A stretch of DNA of 64,000 bases. Source: Coriaria nepalensis. Taxonomy: Eukaryota; Streptophyta; Magnoliopsida; Cucurbitales; Coriariaceae. The notes beneath the pieces were generated by a model. That model was not told the DNA's origin, made no database searches, and saw only the letters and a list, made by a program, of their open reading frames with translations. A program made the translations under genes and the position numbers. Numbering within the stretch: the first letter of the stretch is position 1; every line of letters starts with the position of its first letter. Where the stretch lies: the NCBI GenBank assembly GCA_027186245.1, contig CP114485.1, positions 8,398,001 to 8,462,000 of the forward strand, read 5' to 3'. Positions 35,881 to 48,256 of this stretch are shown here, in pieces.

Positions 35881-36145
35881 AGAGGTGGTAGAACCACATT
35901 GGTTTGGCCTCCATCTTCTTTGTTTGGTCAGAAATGTTGAGGCGGCCGATTCGCCTATTGTTGCCATCTGCAACTTGATGGGTTACACAATGGCCATTGA
36001 TTAAGCAGCTGCACGTGCAAGAGATGCAATTGGTGGGTTGGCCGATTGTGGATTTCTAGACATACTACTGATATCACAGAGATTTTCGACTAACCTCATG
36101 TTGAATAATCTCTTTCTTATTGAAATTTCGATTATTTTCTTCAAT

Positions 36146-36790
36146 TCAAAGTCGAATAACCAAAATTTTGATATTCATCTCCTTTTGCTTATGCTTAAGG
36201 TAGTCTTTGAAATCCTTCCATCCGAGCAGAAGCTTCTCAATAATAGCAGCTACTTGGAAGGTTTCACTTAAAGTCATCCTCTCGGCATGAATTTCATGTA
36301 AAATTGCTTGGAGTTCTTGAACCTGATTGACTACAGTCTTGGAATCCACTATTTTATAGTTAGAGAACCGGCCCACAATAGCCTTCTTAGTATCGGCATC
36401 CTCGGTTTTATATTTATGGTCTAAGGCATCCCATAGCTCCTTTACCATTTTCTTTATACTATACATAGAGTATAAAGAATCGGTCAAACCATTCATTATA
36501 TAATTTCGACATAGAAAGTCAGGATGATTCCAAGCATCAACAACACTCACTGCTTGGACATCATGCTCATCATCTTTGAGTATATGAGCATTTTCCTTTA
36601 AGAATCTCATAAGATTCAGTGTAGTTAAATAGAACAACATCTTTTGCTGTCACTTTTTGAAATTATGTCCGTTAAATCTCTCAGGTTTCTCACCATGGTT
36701 CACAAGAAGAACAACAGAATGAGTGACTTGAGTAATAGAAGGGGTCATCTTGATAGCAGCAGCTTGTCGCTACTTTCAGATTCCATATTT
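36146..36790 (-). pseudogene. Copia gag remnant, minus strand
   Basis: The minus-strand frame from about 36640 to 36146 reads MLFYLTTLNLMRFLKENAHI, then NYIMNGLTDSLYSMYSIKKM, ELWDALDHKYKTEDADTKKA and VVNQVQELQAILHEIHAERM. This is a UBN2-like copia gag, clearly the same family as the gag at 22739. A frame change and a stop separate it from its start (ATGGAATCTGAAAGTA near 36790). Zinc knuckle and pol are absent. It may be a piece of a different element from the adjacent LTR A, which lies in the opposite orientation. Confidence 0.8.
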
Positions 36791-36919
36791 GAAATTACAC
36801 ACGCATTGATGATATGAGTGAGTATCTTAGTAATTAAATAGTTATAAATCATTAAAACTTGTAAAGGAAAAACTATAAACAGCCTTCAAAATAAAAATGT
36901 TAAAAGCCATTGCATTTTC

Positions 36920-37420
36920 GAAACCATATGAATTAATTTTGCACTGATGCAAATTAATTCCAAACCATCACAAAATAACTTTGAACCATTACGAATAAAT
37001 TTCGAACCGATTTGAACTAGTTTCGAAATTGTTATTCCCTTAACTAGACATTAAAGGTTTATTTAATAAATTTTCTTAATTGCTACGAATTCAAATAATA
37101 CCGTTAATAATCAAATGTAAACCGGTTACACAATAAATTTGTAAACCGATCAATTAAATTTGAAAACTACTACATATACATGTAAGCCGTTACAAAATTA
37201 ATTGGTAAACCATTGCGAACTTAAATTCGAAGCATTGCAAATTAAATTCTAATAGTTAACAATTAATCAAAATCGGATACACATTTTAATTTTAAAATCA
37301 TTACGATTACTTGTAAACCATTATTAATTGTAAAATGATCAATTAAATTTGAAACTGTTACCAACTTTAATCGTTAAATCGTTACAATATTTTTTTGTAA
37401 AACCATTATAAATTTATAAT
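36920..37420. repeat. Degenerate minisatellite, ~22 bp unit
   Basis: Variants of AAACCATTACGAATTAATTT recur some twenty times at about 21-24 base spacing, with decaying similarity. On the minus strand this region lies upstream of the gag remnant, so it could be part of that element's leader. Confidence 0.6.
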
Positions 37421-38275
37421 AAATTATAATACAATTATAATTATCAATTATGCATTAATTGATCACACTATTAACCACAATATATTTATATATGTTCAAT
37501 TTATATTTTGATTCAAACTTTATAAGTAAAATACTAATGCACACAATTTATGCAATTACAATTTAAGACATAAAACGTTTCAACTATTATATTAACACAA
37601 TCAAATATGTAAACCCGACAAAATCATTTCCACTTTGACCTATTAAAATTTAACATCCTAATAAATATTTTATATTAAATTTATAGAACAAAACCATTCA
37701 TGTAAAGTAACTCCTATAACTGAGAGATCTGAAGTCCTAATTTGTTACAAGCTTCTTTGTTCCTTCCATGTTTTCTGGAGTTTCTAAAACCGTGTATGCT
37801 ATGCTATAGACCTCTTACCTTACTAGTATGTCAAGCCTGATCAAGTTTGGCCGGAATAGCTTCGAATTGACTTTCCTAAAACTAAAAGCATTAAGGTATC
37901 GTGATGCCTTATCTTGGTTATATATCTTTGTTTTTATCAATTAGACGCTATTAGAGTTTAGATTAACAAAATTGAAATATATGAAGGGAAAAGAAAAAAA
38001 TTAAATCATTCAAAATAATGAAAGGGAGAATTTGAGATTTTAGAAATATTGACACGATTTAGATGTAAATTAGAGATAAAAATACAAAATTAAAAGGAAA
38101 TAAATGTTCTCCACTAAAATAAAAAATAAAAAATAAAAAATAATTAGAATCTAATGTAAATAATGGAACCCACTAATTATTAATTATGCTTTTAAAAATA
38201 TGGGTTGTAGTCAAATAAATAACGAAACTGCCTGACATATGTGGTATGTACAGCTTGGTGTTAGAATTTCATCAT

Positions 38276-38306
<31 letters not shown>

Positions 38307-38703
38307 TTTTCTTTCTCAGTTTCTGCAGTTGAAAACTAAAATGAAAAAGTTCGAATAAAATAAATAATTTTGGGCACAACGAGTAACCAACTCTGTTTTT
38401 TACTCTTCCGAGAAAAGGCAATGCGAATGGTTCTCCTCTGTTTTCGCGTACAACGAATTTGCTCTCCACCTCTTGTTTCAAGGTCTTCTCTCATTCTCTT
38501 TTGCATTCCCTCCCCCATAGCCTCTTCTTCAAACAGAGACGTCGATGGCGGTTGTAACATTTTGAGGTTGGTTTGGATCACAATCTCCCCTTCTCTCCAT
38601 GCTCTGGCTTTTGATTTCCAGTTTCACTTTTGATTTCTACAAAAGTGACATTTTAGAAAGCATATTACCTAAACTAAAATCACAATTGGAATTCAAATAT
38701 AAT
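37421..38703. other. AT-rich spacer and 5' region of the RING gene
   Basis: No gene before the RING-protein start. A T-rich tract at 38275-38311 and the transcribed-looking, less AT-rich 38390-38700 probably form promoter and 5' untranslated region. An upstream open frame from 38599 is in frame with the RING gene but lacks family similarity. Confidence 0.45.
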
Positions 38704-41677
38704 ATGGCATCCTCTCAAATCCACATCTCTTCCTCTGCTCCATTTGATTGTGTTCTTAGGGACAAAAATCTGCGAGACCGATGCCGAGAGAGCAATGCCA
38801 GAGCCACACAGGCTGCTTTCCAAAAGAACCTTCAAAACTTGGTTAATTCCATTTCTGTTTCTTCAGACTCTCCCCCCAGTGAGACCTTTGAAAAGAATCA
38901 AGATCTTCATTGCAGAGCCTCTTCGGAATGTGGAGAAACGGTGAACCTGACAAAAAATTTGCCCAAACTGAGTTCCAGATCATTCGATTCAACCAGTGAA
39001 GGCTTTCAGACTCCGTCTGAGCAAACCTTGAGCCCGGGTGCTTCTTCCCTGGTTCAAATATGGGAAAAAAGGGTTAACAAATCCAATAGTATGAAGCTGA
39101 ATGGCAATGTCAATGTAAACAACAATCCAATAGCTTCTCCAAGAAAGGCGGTTTCGGATATTGGCAACTCGGAGAATGGTTTCCCACCCGAAACAGGGGA
39201 CTCTGTCACCGAAACATATGATGAGGGGCCCAGAAACGACTCTCTATGTGAAAGATCAGCTCCAAGTTCTCCTTCTTCCTTACAGGGACAGAGTTCAAGG
39301 CCCGAAGCAGGTGAGAATGATAGGGTGAGAGTGGCCGATATTATTAAGAGATTGACAGGTGCGAATCTGACACAGAGTCCGACATGGAGTTCCATTGAAG
39401 ATGATGATCAGGTAGCCAATGATTTGCCTTTGAGAAACCAAGCAGAGCAGAGATGCTTTCCTCTGGTTACTAGCTCACCAAAAATCAGAGGGCGACAAGC
39501 TTTTGCGGATCTGCTTATGTATTTGGAGCGTGAAAGGCAGAGGGAACTTGATACATTGGTCGAGCGTCATGCGGTTTCTAAATTCTCACAGAGAGGCCGA
39601 ATCCAGGTACATGTTTTTATTCTCGTTCTCATTCACATTCTACTTTTCATTTTATGGATTTAAAATAATCCCTTTTTCCCCATTTTTTATGTTTTTCTAT
39701 ACGTAGTCATTACTTCGGCTTAGGTTTCTTAAGAGTGGGGCTGGAGTTGAACATCAAAGGCGCTCACTTCCACGTTCGATGTCGGTTCAATTGAGCAGAC
39801 TTCAACAAGTATCAAACATCATGCATCTCAGGTAAGAAATTTTGGTCATAAAATTGCGTGTCTATGTAATTGACATTATTAGGTAGTACATGTTTAGCAT
39901 AGTACTTCGATTGATCATTTTATGAGAGCATCAGTTGCTCGGTTTTATTACATGACTATGCAGGGAGAGATTCAGTGCAGGTTGTGAGAATGCATCTACA
40001 CCTCATAGCAACGCATCGAGTCCCACTCCAAGCATACCCTCCGAAAATTGTTCTGAATCAAGTACATTGAAGGAATGCGCCCATCAACACGAAATTGACG
40101 TAAAAGAGGGACAGAACAACATTCATGTGGAAGAAAGCTCAATGTCTCACGCATTGCCTGAAAAACTCGGAGAACTTAACCCGAGTTTGCATATGACAAG
40201 GAAAGAGTCAGGTAGTGTGGTCTCACAGGGAACATTGCTAAAACAAATTGATGATGGATTTGACCAAAGTCTGCATATTGGGCGACAAGAGTCGAGTAGT
40301 ATGGATTCAAATGCAATAAATAATGGTTGGGATGACAATGAGACTGAAGAAGATCAACCGGAGGTAGATAATGTGGATGATTATGACGATAAGCAGTACA
40401 TGGAAAGTAGTTATGACTGGTTTGTCGAGATTTCTCGGCCTCGAAGTTATTGGGAAAGTCGTAGGAAAGAATGGTATCTAGAGATGCTTAACGCTCAATA
40501 TGAAAAACAGGAGATACGTCAACTTCTGGAAAGGTTAATATCTCGCAAAACGTTTAAATTTATTATTTTGTTTCACAATAAATCCTTTAGTTTTGTCCAT
40601 GCAGAGGAACTGTATCAAATTTTCTAGCCAGTGAGAGCCGCAATAAAATCGATCGTTTAATTGCATCTCGTATCCGACAACAAAAAAAAAGGCCGGAGGA
40701 AAAAGAAGAACAAAAAAAGGACAATGACAGGGAAGAAAGTGCAGAGCATTGGTTGTCTTATTCCCAAGGGCAAACTGAGCCAGAAGCAAGTCGTGAAAAG
40801 GAAGAAGAAGAAGACGGAGAAGGAGCAATCGATTGCTATGATCAATCTACAACACAAACATCTTTGGGAGCAGCTTCACAATGTGTAGTGAGTTCATGGA
40901 GGTGTGATTGGGATAACAATGATATCGGTGAAGATTCATATCATAGAGCTGCTTCTACATCTTCACCTCAATCTCTACCATCTCAAAGATTCTGTGAGAG
41001 CAGTCATGACCAAGGCTCTCCCTCCACAAACCATCAAACTTCCTTCGTTAGAACCCATCAATTCATCACTACTATATGTATACATATATATGTATGTATT
41101 CTTATGGATGCTAATATCTGATCGCGTTTGAGCAAATGAAAATGCAGGAAATTGAGCTGATATATGATTTGCGAGGACAGATGTTGCAACTATTCCAGGA
41201 GGTGTCCGAGCTTAGAAAATCTCTAAAGAGCTGCGTGGACATGAACATCAAACTGCAACAATCTATCCAAGAACAGGAGCTTCGTTTGAGTAAACTTTTA
41301 GAACAACTAATACCATTTTACTTTATTTTATTTTGGAACTGACTGATGACTTGAACAGTTGCGAAGGAATGCAAGAAGCCGGATAATGAAATGCAGAGCA
41401 AAGGAAACTGTTGTATTTGCAATGAAATGCAAGTAGACTCACTTTTGTATAGGTACTTGACTTCATTGTTATGCGGTATGATGATTTGAAATGAAATAGG
41501 AATAGATGAATGAATGACTGATGGTATGGTACGGTATGGTATGCTATGAATAAATGCAGATGTGGGCACATGTGTGCATGTATGAAATGTGCACTTGAAT
41601 TGCAGTGGAGTAGCGGGAAATGCCCGATCTGTGGAGCTCAGATTGCGGACGTCGTACGAGCTTATGTACATGACTGA
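38704..41677 (+). CDS. RING-HC E3 ubiquitin ligase, plant-specific long type
   Basis: Seven exons: 38704-39606, 39707-39831, 39964-40533, 40605-41046, 41148-41289, 41359-41452 and 41560-41677, giving 797 residues. Frame is kept across every junction. I chose MASSQIHISSSAPFDCVLRD as the start; an in-frame ATG at 38599 adds an unlikely extension. Features: a Ser-rich N-terminus; a conserved region around RGRQAFADLLMYLERERQRE and FSQRGRIQSLLRLRFLKSG (about 270-320); an acidic and then a Lys/Glu-rich middle; a coiled coil (about 683-727); and a C-terminal C3HC4 RING (about 742-785: CCICNEMQVDSLLYRCGHMC, then GKCPICGAQIADVV) with all metal ligands. It should transfer ubiquitin from an E2; substrates are unknown. 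A similar neighbour pair (syndetin and a RING protein) exists, from memory, in Arabidopsis. Confidence 0.92.
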
Positions 41678-42599
41678 CTCATACACTGCTATTGACATTA
41701 TCATCATCGTTGTCGTGATTGTTTGATTGATAAGGCGCGCGAGTTCTTGCTCCAGAGGACCGTATTCAATTTTCCTAATTTGTTTCTTTTTCTTTTACTT
41801 TATTGAATAATGAAAGTCGCTGATCCTAAGCACGGTATTGCATTCAGTAATTCCTTTGGCCCCTCCATCTCCATCCCAATTTAATAAGTTCTATGTAAGA
41901 GTGAGTTTTCTTTCAATGGGGCAAGGAAAATAGGCACGACAGTGGAGCTGTTTTTGACCCATATTTACTATCATCCACTAAAGAAGGCTCTGTTGCCTGT
42001 TACGTCATGTTCGGATTCGCTCATCAAACACTTTGGATTACCGTACAATTTTTAATTGTGTCGAAAATCCCATTTTTCTTTCACTAAATGAAGAATGTAC
42101 GTACTTGGTCTTAATTTGGGGGGTTTTTTTTCTTTTTTTTCAAGAGTTGCTTCATTTTTTTTTTCTTGTAATGCTTTGGATTAAGTACAAGATGTCAGAA
42201 TATCAGAATGTCGGGGACATGAGAAAACCTCCTAAAATGAACTTCCCTTTCATTCCATCCCTCCAACCAAACATACTTTAAGGAGTGTGAGTAAGGAAAA
42301 GAAAACGAGATGAAGGAAAGAGTTGAAATGTTTTTTTATGTTGAAATGTTTTTTTATCCCTCTAAATTGGGAAAGAAAAGAATGAAGGGAAGATAGCTTT
42401 TATTTTTATTTTTTTAAATGATTTTTTAACATGTAATTGTTATATAATTTTTGGGTGCGTTAGATTCTTTGCCAATAATATGTCCACGACAGTGATGCAC
42501 TTGGAAAAAAGACCACAACAAGATACTCTTGAGATTTTCTTTTGGGATATATTTCCGACAAGTCAGAAAAATAAAGAGTAAAAGAGAGATGGTCTTTAT
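41678..42599. other. 3' region of the RING gene and spacer
   Basis: Probable 3' untranslated region to about 41850, then AT-rich spacer with T runs at 42121-42165. No further gene is seen. Confidence 0.4.
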
Positions 42600-43400
42600 T
42601 AAATCTAATGTCGTGCAGTTGTATTTGTACAACTAAGTATGATATTAATTTAATTCAAAAGTAATAAGTTATATTAGGACTATTTATTTAATTATAAAAG
42701 TATTTCGAATATCCGTAATCAATTATTAGACATTAAAGGGTTAGTGGGCTAATTTGTTAATTAGATTTCATAGGAAAAATTAATTCAAGGGTTGATTAAT
42801 ATATCCATGGATTAAGACCTATAGTATGGCCAGCCATGGAAAATGAGTTTGACCCATTGTTTTCTTAATCAAGTTAAGGAAACCTAATGCTACAAGAAAA
42901 CTTAATGTAATTAGGAAACTTTAGACTTAGTGGAGCATTATAAAAACCCTACTAAGAGAGCTGAAAATAAACATGCTATTTACTTCCCTCTCGGCCGAAA
43001 TCATATAGTGAGAAAAGTGAGACTTTTCCCTTTTCTTTCTATAAACTCTTTGTATCATGTGATAAATCTTAGAATAAAAAATCAACCTAATAAACTGAAC
43101 TCCATGGATTACGATTAAAGGGTGAAGACTTGGGTACCTCAATCTTCCTATTAAATTTGGCCATGATGAAGGAGTAAGAAGATTCTTTAGATTCTGTATT
43201 AAAATTAATATATTTTCTTAAATCTTAATCTTTCTAGTTTCCTATAACTTTTTTGTATTTTCCGTTAAATATATATTTGATATGATATATGTCTGTATAA
43301 TCGATCATGGTGTATGTCTATAAATTTAATCAATATTTAGGATTAGATTTGAAAATTTTTAAATTATCCCTTCCGCTTACAGATTACTGATACACTAACA
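42600..43400 (+). repeat. Copia LTR E, solo or truncated
   Basis: The order ACTAAGTATGATATTAATTT, AGTAATAAGTTATATTAGGA, AATTATTAGACATTAAAGGG, TTAGTGGGCTAATTTGTTAA matches the reverse complement of the LTRs at 62534-63330 and 60900-61220. It has a TATA-like ATTATAAAAACCC at 42938 and ends ACACTAACA at 43400. The 5' boundary is unclear and no internal region is linked to it. Confidence 0.55.
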
Positions 43401-43731
43401 TCTATAAGGTATGGCATATAAACAATATGCATATAATATCATTTCCAACATAATGATAATGAATATGATAGACTAGATGCTTATTAAAATACAAAACATT
43501 CATTTAGTTGGCAATTTATACGGATCAAATCTGATTCACAAAGTAAATCGTAGTATACTATCAAACACCGTAAGAAAGGAAACAAATCAAAATGTTAAGC
43601 ACATCATATAGGGCATAATAAAATGACGAGAAAATTCGCTTATACGGGAGAGTTTCTAAAATTCGCTTGCACACCGGGCAAATGTGCTCAAAAGTTTATT
43701 TGGGCACAAGATTAGGAATCTCCTTCAAAAA

Positions 43732-45081
43732 TCAGGCTAAAGATTTATGATCCATACTTAATCGAGAACTAATCCCGTCCTCATCACGGCGAAGTAAGTG
43801 TTCCTTGATGTTGAGCATCCAAGAAAATCTTGCTAATAATTTCCCACGGGAAGTCGGCTCTTTAGGATAAGGATCAAAAGAAGAATCTGAATAGAAAGGA
43901 TCCAGCAAGACTCCTTCTCGAGATTCGGTTGAATTGCTTGCTTCACTAATACTAGCAGTTTTTGAGTGATCAGAGGAGGATTTGCTATAGCCGAAATTGG
44001 ACCATGAGATCCACATCGGGTTTGCTTCTTGGTCAATTGCAGTTTTCCTTCTCACTTTCTACCCTTCTCGCTACCAGCCAACTTGGTAATCAATTGAGCA
44101 CTTTATACATGAAAAAGAAGAATAAAAGACAAAAAATAAAAAATGCAAAAGGGAGGTACATATAGTTTTTGGGAATCAAACTAGAGGAACCCTTTCGAGG
44201 AGCAGCAATGTCGGTAAGAGATGCAACTTTGGGGATCAGACCACTTTCCACCAAATATGCCTCGATCAACAGTATGTAATAGAACTTAAGGCCAATACCA
44301 AATTTCTTCATCTTATCAAGAATTGCATATCCAAAATTGGTTACAAAGAGATAAAGTAGTCAATTAGAATTAAAAAAAAAAAATGGATGCAACAAGTAAG
44401 AAAGGAATGGAGAATAAGTACTTACATCCATCTACAAATTGTTCATTTTGACCTAATATAACATTGGTCAGTAAAAGTATTATCCGAAAAGGGTAACCAG
44501 TTTTCTTCCTCCAAGTTCTTCCCATAATAAACCCGTTCTTCATCCAAGTATGATTAGCTTCAAGAAGATCAACTAGCTGACTGTAATTGGAATAGAGATA
44601 ATAGAATTCTTGATACCCATAACTGATTCTATATATCCTAGAAATGAGGGAATGATCGGCCTCTTCATTTGTAAATTTCTTCGAAAGGATATAAGCCTCT
44701 AGAATGCACCTCCAACCATTAGAAGATATTTGACCCGGAGGAACCTTGAAGGAGTCCAACACTCCAACAATGAAGGGATGAAGAAGGAGACGCAAGGTAG
44801 AATGATATCTCACCTGAATTCTCCCCCACAATTGTAATATCCTCAACATCAGAAGGAAGACGCAAACAAAAATCCTCAGGGACCAGTACTTGGTGAACCA
44901 ATACTTTTAACTCATCACTATTATTCGCAGACTTCATAAACTTTGGATCCTCTTTTAGAACTACACGGTCAGTCTCAAGATTTGGTAGAATTGGGCGCTC
45001 TTCATCTGCACCTGAGTCAAAATAATCATCTTCCAGCTTGGTTTGTCCTACAAATTTGGAAAGCGAAATTCCACATTTCAT
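43732..45081 (-). pseudogene. Gag-like gene of a 'putative gypsy type' element, interrupted
   Basis: The minus strand has three open blocks: 45081-44719, 44849-44370 and 44055-43732. The central text FCLRLPSDVED, then LLLHPFIVGVLDSFKVPPGQ, ISSNGWRCILEAYILSKKF, and ANHTWMKNGFIMGRTWRKKT fits the plant 'putative gypsy type transposon' domain (PF04195-like: HPF..VL......P.QL..N.WR). The blocks are separated by frame changes or possible introns. Pol is not found nearby. Such proteins belong to non-autonomous or poorly classified plant retroelements. Confidence 0.6.
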
Positions 45082-45367
45082 CAGCTAATCTTATACTAAA
45101 ATCCAAGTAAGGTTTTTCTCCTAAAAAATTCAAGCAATCTAATTTCAGCCTAGGATATATTCAAACAAGCAAGAGAGAAAGTTTGGAGTAAGAAACTACC
45201 TCAAGACCCACTCTTGGGCTGAAGACCCATGGCTAAAAGGGGTTACGAGTTGAAGATGATCCAGTTATAAAGGAGGACCCATAGTTGAGGCATCACAAGG
45301 TTAAGGCAAACACGAGCTGAGTGGCTGACCGCAGGCTGATGGCTTGAGGCGCGTAGGCTGAGACACA

Positions 45368-45541
45368 TGGTATAATATCCCATTTAGCTAAAAACCCTTC
45401 ATAGCTAGGGCTAGGTAAGTTATATATATATATATGTTAAAAATCCTATATGGCTAGAGTTAGTTCCGAATATTTGTGAAAATAGTTAAAATGTAAATCT
45501 AAAATTTATAATTTAGATTTATTAAATTATAATAATAATGA

Positions 45542-45592
<51 letters not shown>

Positions 45593-48256
45593 AATAAGTA
45601 ACATAATGATAAATTGAAGATAAATATTTTCAAATATAAAATAGGCAAAATAAGGAATTCTTTATAATAATAGTATTGGTGATAACTATGACCAAAATCT
45701 TAATCAATAGCCTATTTCTCTTATAAGCATCCATGCAGTACATAGCTACTAACTTTCTTTCTCTACATAAACCTTTATAAATTGATATCACAATAGCTAA
45801 ATTCCAGCCATATACTTCCCTAGTTATTCATGTGCTTCATTAGTGAAGAAGGAAAAGAAAGAGAACGTCTAACTAGGTGAGTTCATATGAATTAAAATCT
45901 ACATTATAATTAAGAGATTTAAAGAGGGTGGGTTGAATAACTAATTGATGGAAAAGTTATCTATTAATTCACTTAGTTGAAATAAGATAGGTATAGTTAT
46001 AAAGAGTTAATTGATTAGGTGCTAAAATTTATAGTCTTAAACAATTCTATATTAGGTCTTAGTAATTAAATTCTAGATTTTCTATATGCCCTTAAATCTT
46101 ATAAAAATTATATTATGAAACTAGATTCTTTTAGTTTTCCAAAAACATCAAAAACGTCCTAAATCGATTTATAATCACTGAGATACAAATTCTAAAAATT
46201 ATGTGATAATAATATAAAATCTAAATTTAGAATAGAGAGCTATAATGTCTAGAAAATTATGCAATTTTTTTTCAAAAGAAACTAGAGATCTTGACCTTCA
46301 AATCCATATAAGACTCAAGATTTTCTAACATTGGAGCGAAGAGTTCTGTAATTTCAAAGTTAATACTAGTTAACATGCTTATGGAGAAGTCTAAAGATGA
46401 ATTAGGAAGTTTGAAAAATCATAATTTTCATTATATAAAACCAAATGGAGCTAATAATATATCAAATGAAATATCGGGAAGTAACCTTTTCAAAAAATTA
46501 GATTTGGAATTATTAGAACTATCAATTTAAAGATATTGGTCGGGGAATGAAACACGTTTGATTTTTTCTTCTTCTAAGACAATTTTGAGGACACTAACTT
46601 TTGATAGGGAAAATATAGGAATATTGAACTTAAAAGTTTACAATAGCTTGATGAGATTTTGGTAGTGATATATACAAAATTTCAAAATTTGATATGACAC
46701 CAGATGTTAGAAATAAACTAAAGTCAGACATGTGAAAACAGAAGATAAAATAGATTAAAGAGTTAACTGTATACTTGCGATGAATGAATTAAAAAGAGAT
46801 AATTAGCCATTGAAATTTGAACTAGAACTTTTATAGAAGGTCCATAATAGATATAACTAATAGAGTAAATAATTTGAAATCAATTATAATTATGGTTTAG
46901 GAGATTTAATTAATTGAACTTAGATTAAAAATAAGATAAACTAAGCAACTCTAAATTAAGCTTTGAAGGAGTGTAATAATGAGTATTAATCCATCTGGAA
47001 AAGTGATAGTCTAGAGTTGTAGATTTTATAGGAAGTAGTTATGAACCTTAATAAGGGGTTACATGAGTTCTAAAAGACAACAATACTTATAAAATAAGTT
47101 AGATCTTTCACAATGAAAATGTTTCAAAGTAAAGATACTAGACCAACGTTAGATGATTAGAGAAGTTAATAAATAGCAAGTTTATTCAGAAAATTTTTAT
47201 TAAGTTAAAGTTTATAATCATGTTTGATTAGGTTAGTAGCTAGTCCATAATCTGACAAATTTTAAGAAATCTTACAAAATAATTTGGAAGTCAGGTAACT
47301 AAAGTCTCACATACAATATAAGTATGTTCATTGTTTGTTGTCTAATAAGTTTGAGATTGATGATATTGATATGAATGCAATATAGTGTGTTTAATATTGA
47401 ATTGATAAAACTATATTGTGTGATGCTGTGATTTTATATAATATATTGGAATTGAGTTTAGAATATTTGAATATATACCTTTTCCAAAAATATTAAATGC
47501 ACCGTTAGTTTTCATGTAAAGACAACCAAGAAAAATGTTATGTTTTTAATTAATTAGTGTGATGCTTGATATGACATAAACATAACATTATAGTGATGTG
47601 CTGCCTTATCAGAGCGGAGTAAGTAGAGGTCACTAATCCTAAATGTAATTTGACCAGGGTAGACTGAACGGAGTCATTGATTTCAAATATTATTGGTCAT
47701 AGAGGACCATATATCATAGTAGTGCCGACAGAAAAATCCTCAAAGCCCATAACAGTAGAATAAGAAAGAGCCTCCCATTTACATAAAAGTATTTAAAATA
47801 GTTTACAGAATTACTCAATTGAGTTGTTTAAAAATGTATTTGAAATATGTTTTGTGCATGTGTGATAGAATCTTTACTTATAAAGCTTTTAGCTCACAGT
47901 AGTTGTTTATGTTATAGGTAAATAAAAGAGAAAGTCAGTAGTTTCGTGATCGAGTAAATGAAGTATGACCGACCTGGTGTGGAATACATATGAACCCGAT
48001 CTATAGATAGACAAGGAAGTTTAAAAACATGTTCTTGTTTTGTAAGAGACCTTAATTGCTTAGTTTCTAAAAATATTGTTTTGATTTGACAAAAGGGTTG
48101 TGTATATAATCTCGTTTATATGATGTAATTGTGTTTTGTAACTTTTTTGTTGGCCGTGAGAATGGATTTAAATTAAGTTTTCAAAAGGTTCAAATTTTTG
48201 TTTTTGCTAGAAAAAAAAAAAGAAAAAAAAAAGATTTGAAGTCGAGATCCATAACA
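45368..48256 (+). mobile_element. Long solo-LTR-like insertion (~2.9 kb)
   Basis: It begins TGGTATAATATCCCATTTAG and ends GAGATCCATAACA, fitting TG...CA ends of chromovirus-type Gypsy LTRs that open with a TAATATCCC-like phrase. It is AT-rich and noncoding, with an (ATA)n array inside. Sequences on both sides share similar phrases (GCTGAAGACCCAT, TTGAGGCAT), suggesting it sits inside the minus-strand gypsy-type relic. No target duplication is recognised, so the limits are tentative. Confidence 0.4.
45538..45596. repeat. (AAT)n microsatellite
   Basis: About fifteen AAT units, then AAAT units. Likely polymorphic. Confidence 0.9.

Noticed and set aside
38599..38703. Upstream in-frame extension of the RING protein (MLWLLISSF...)
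   Set aside because: It reads as ordinary 5' untranslated sequence; MASSQIH fits the family start better.
40657..40888. Overlapping frames on both strands in the Lys/Glu-rich part of the RING gene
   Set aside because: They are shadows of exon 4, whose frame continues cleanly on both sides.
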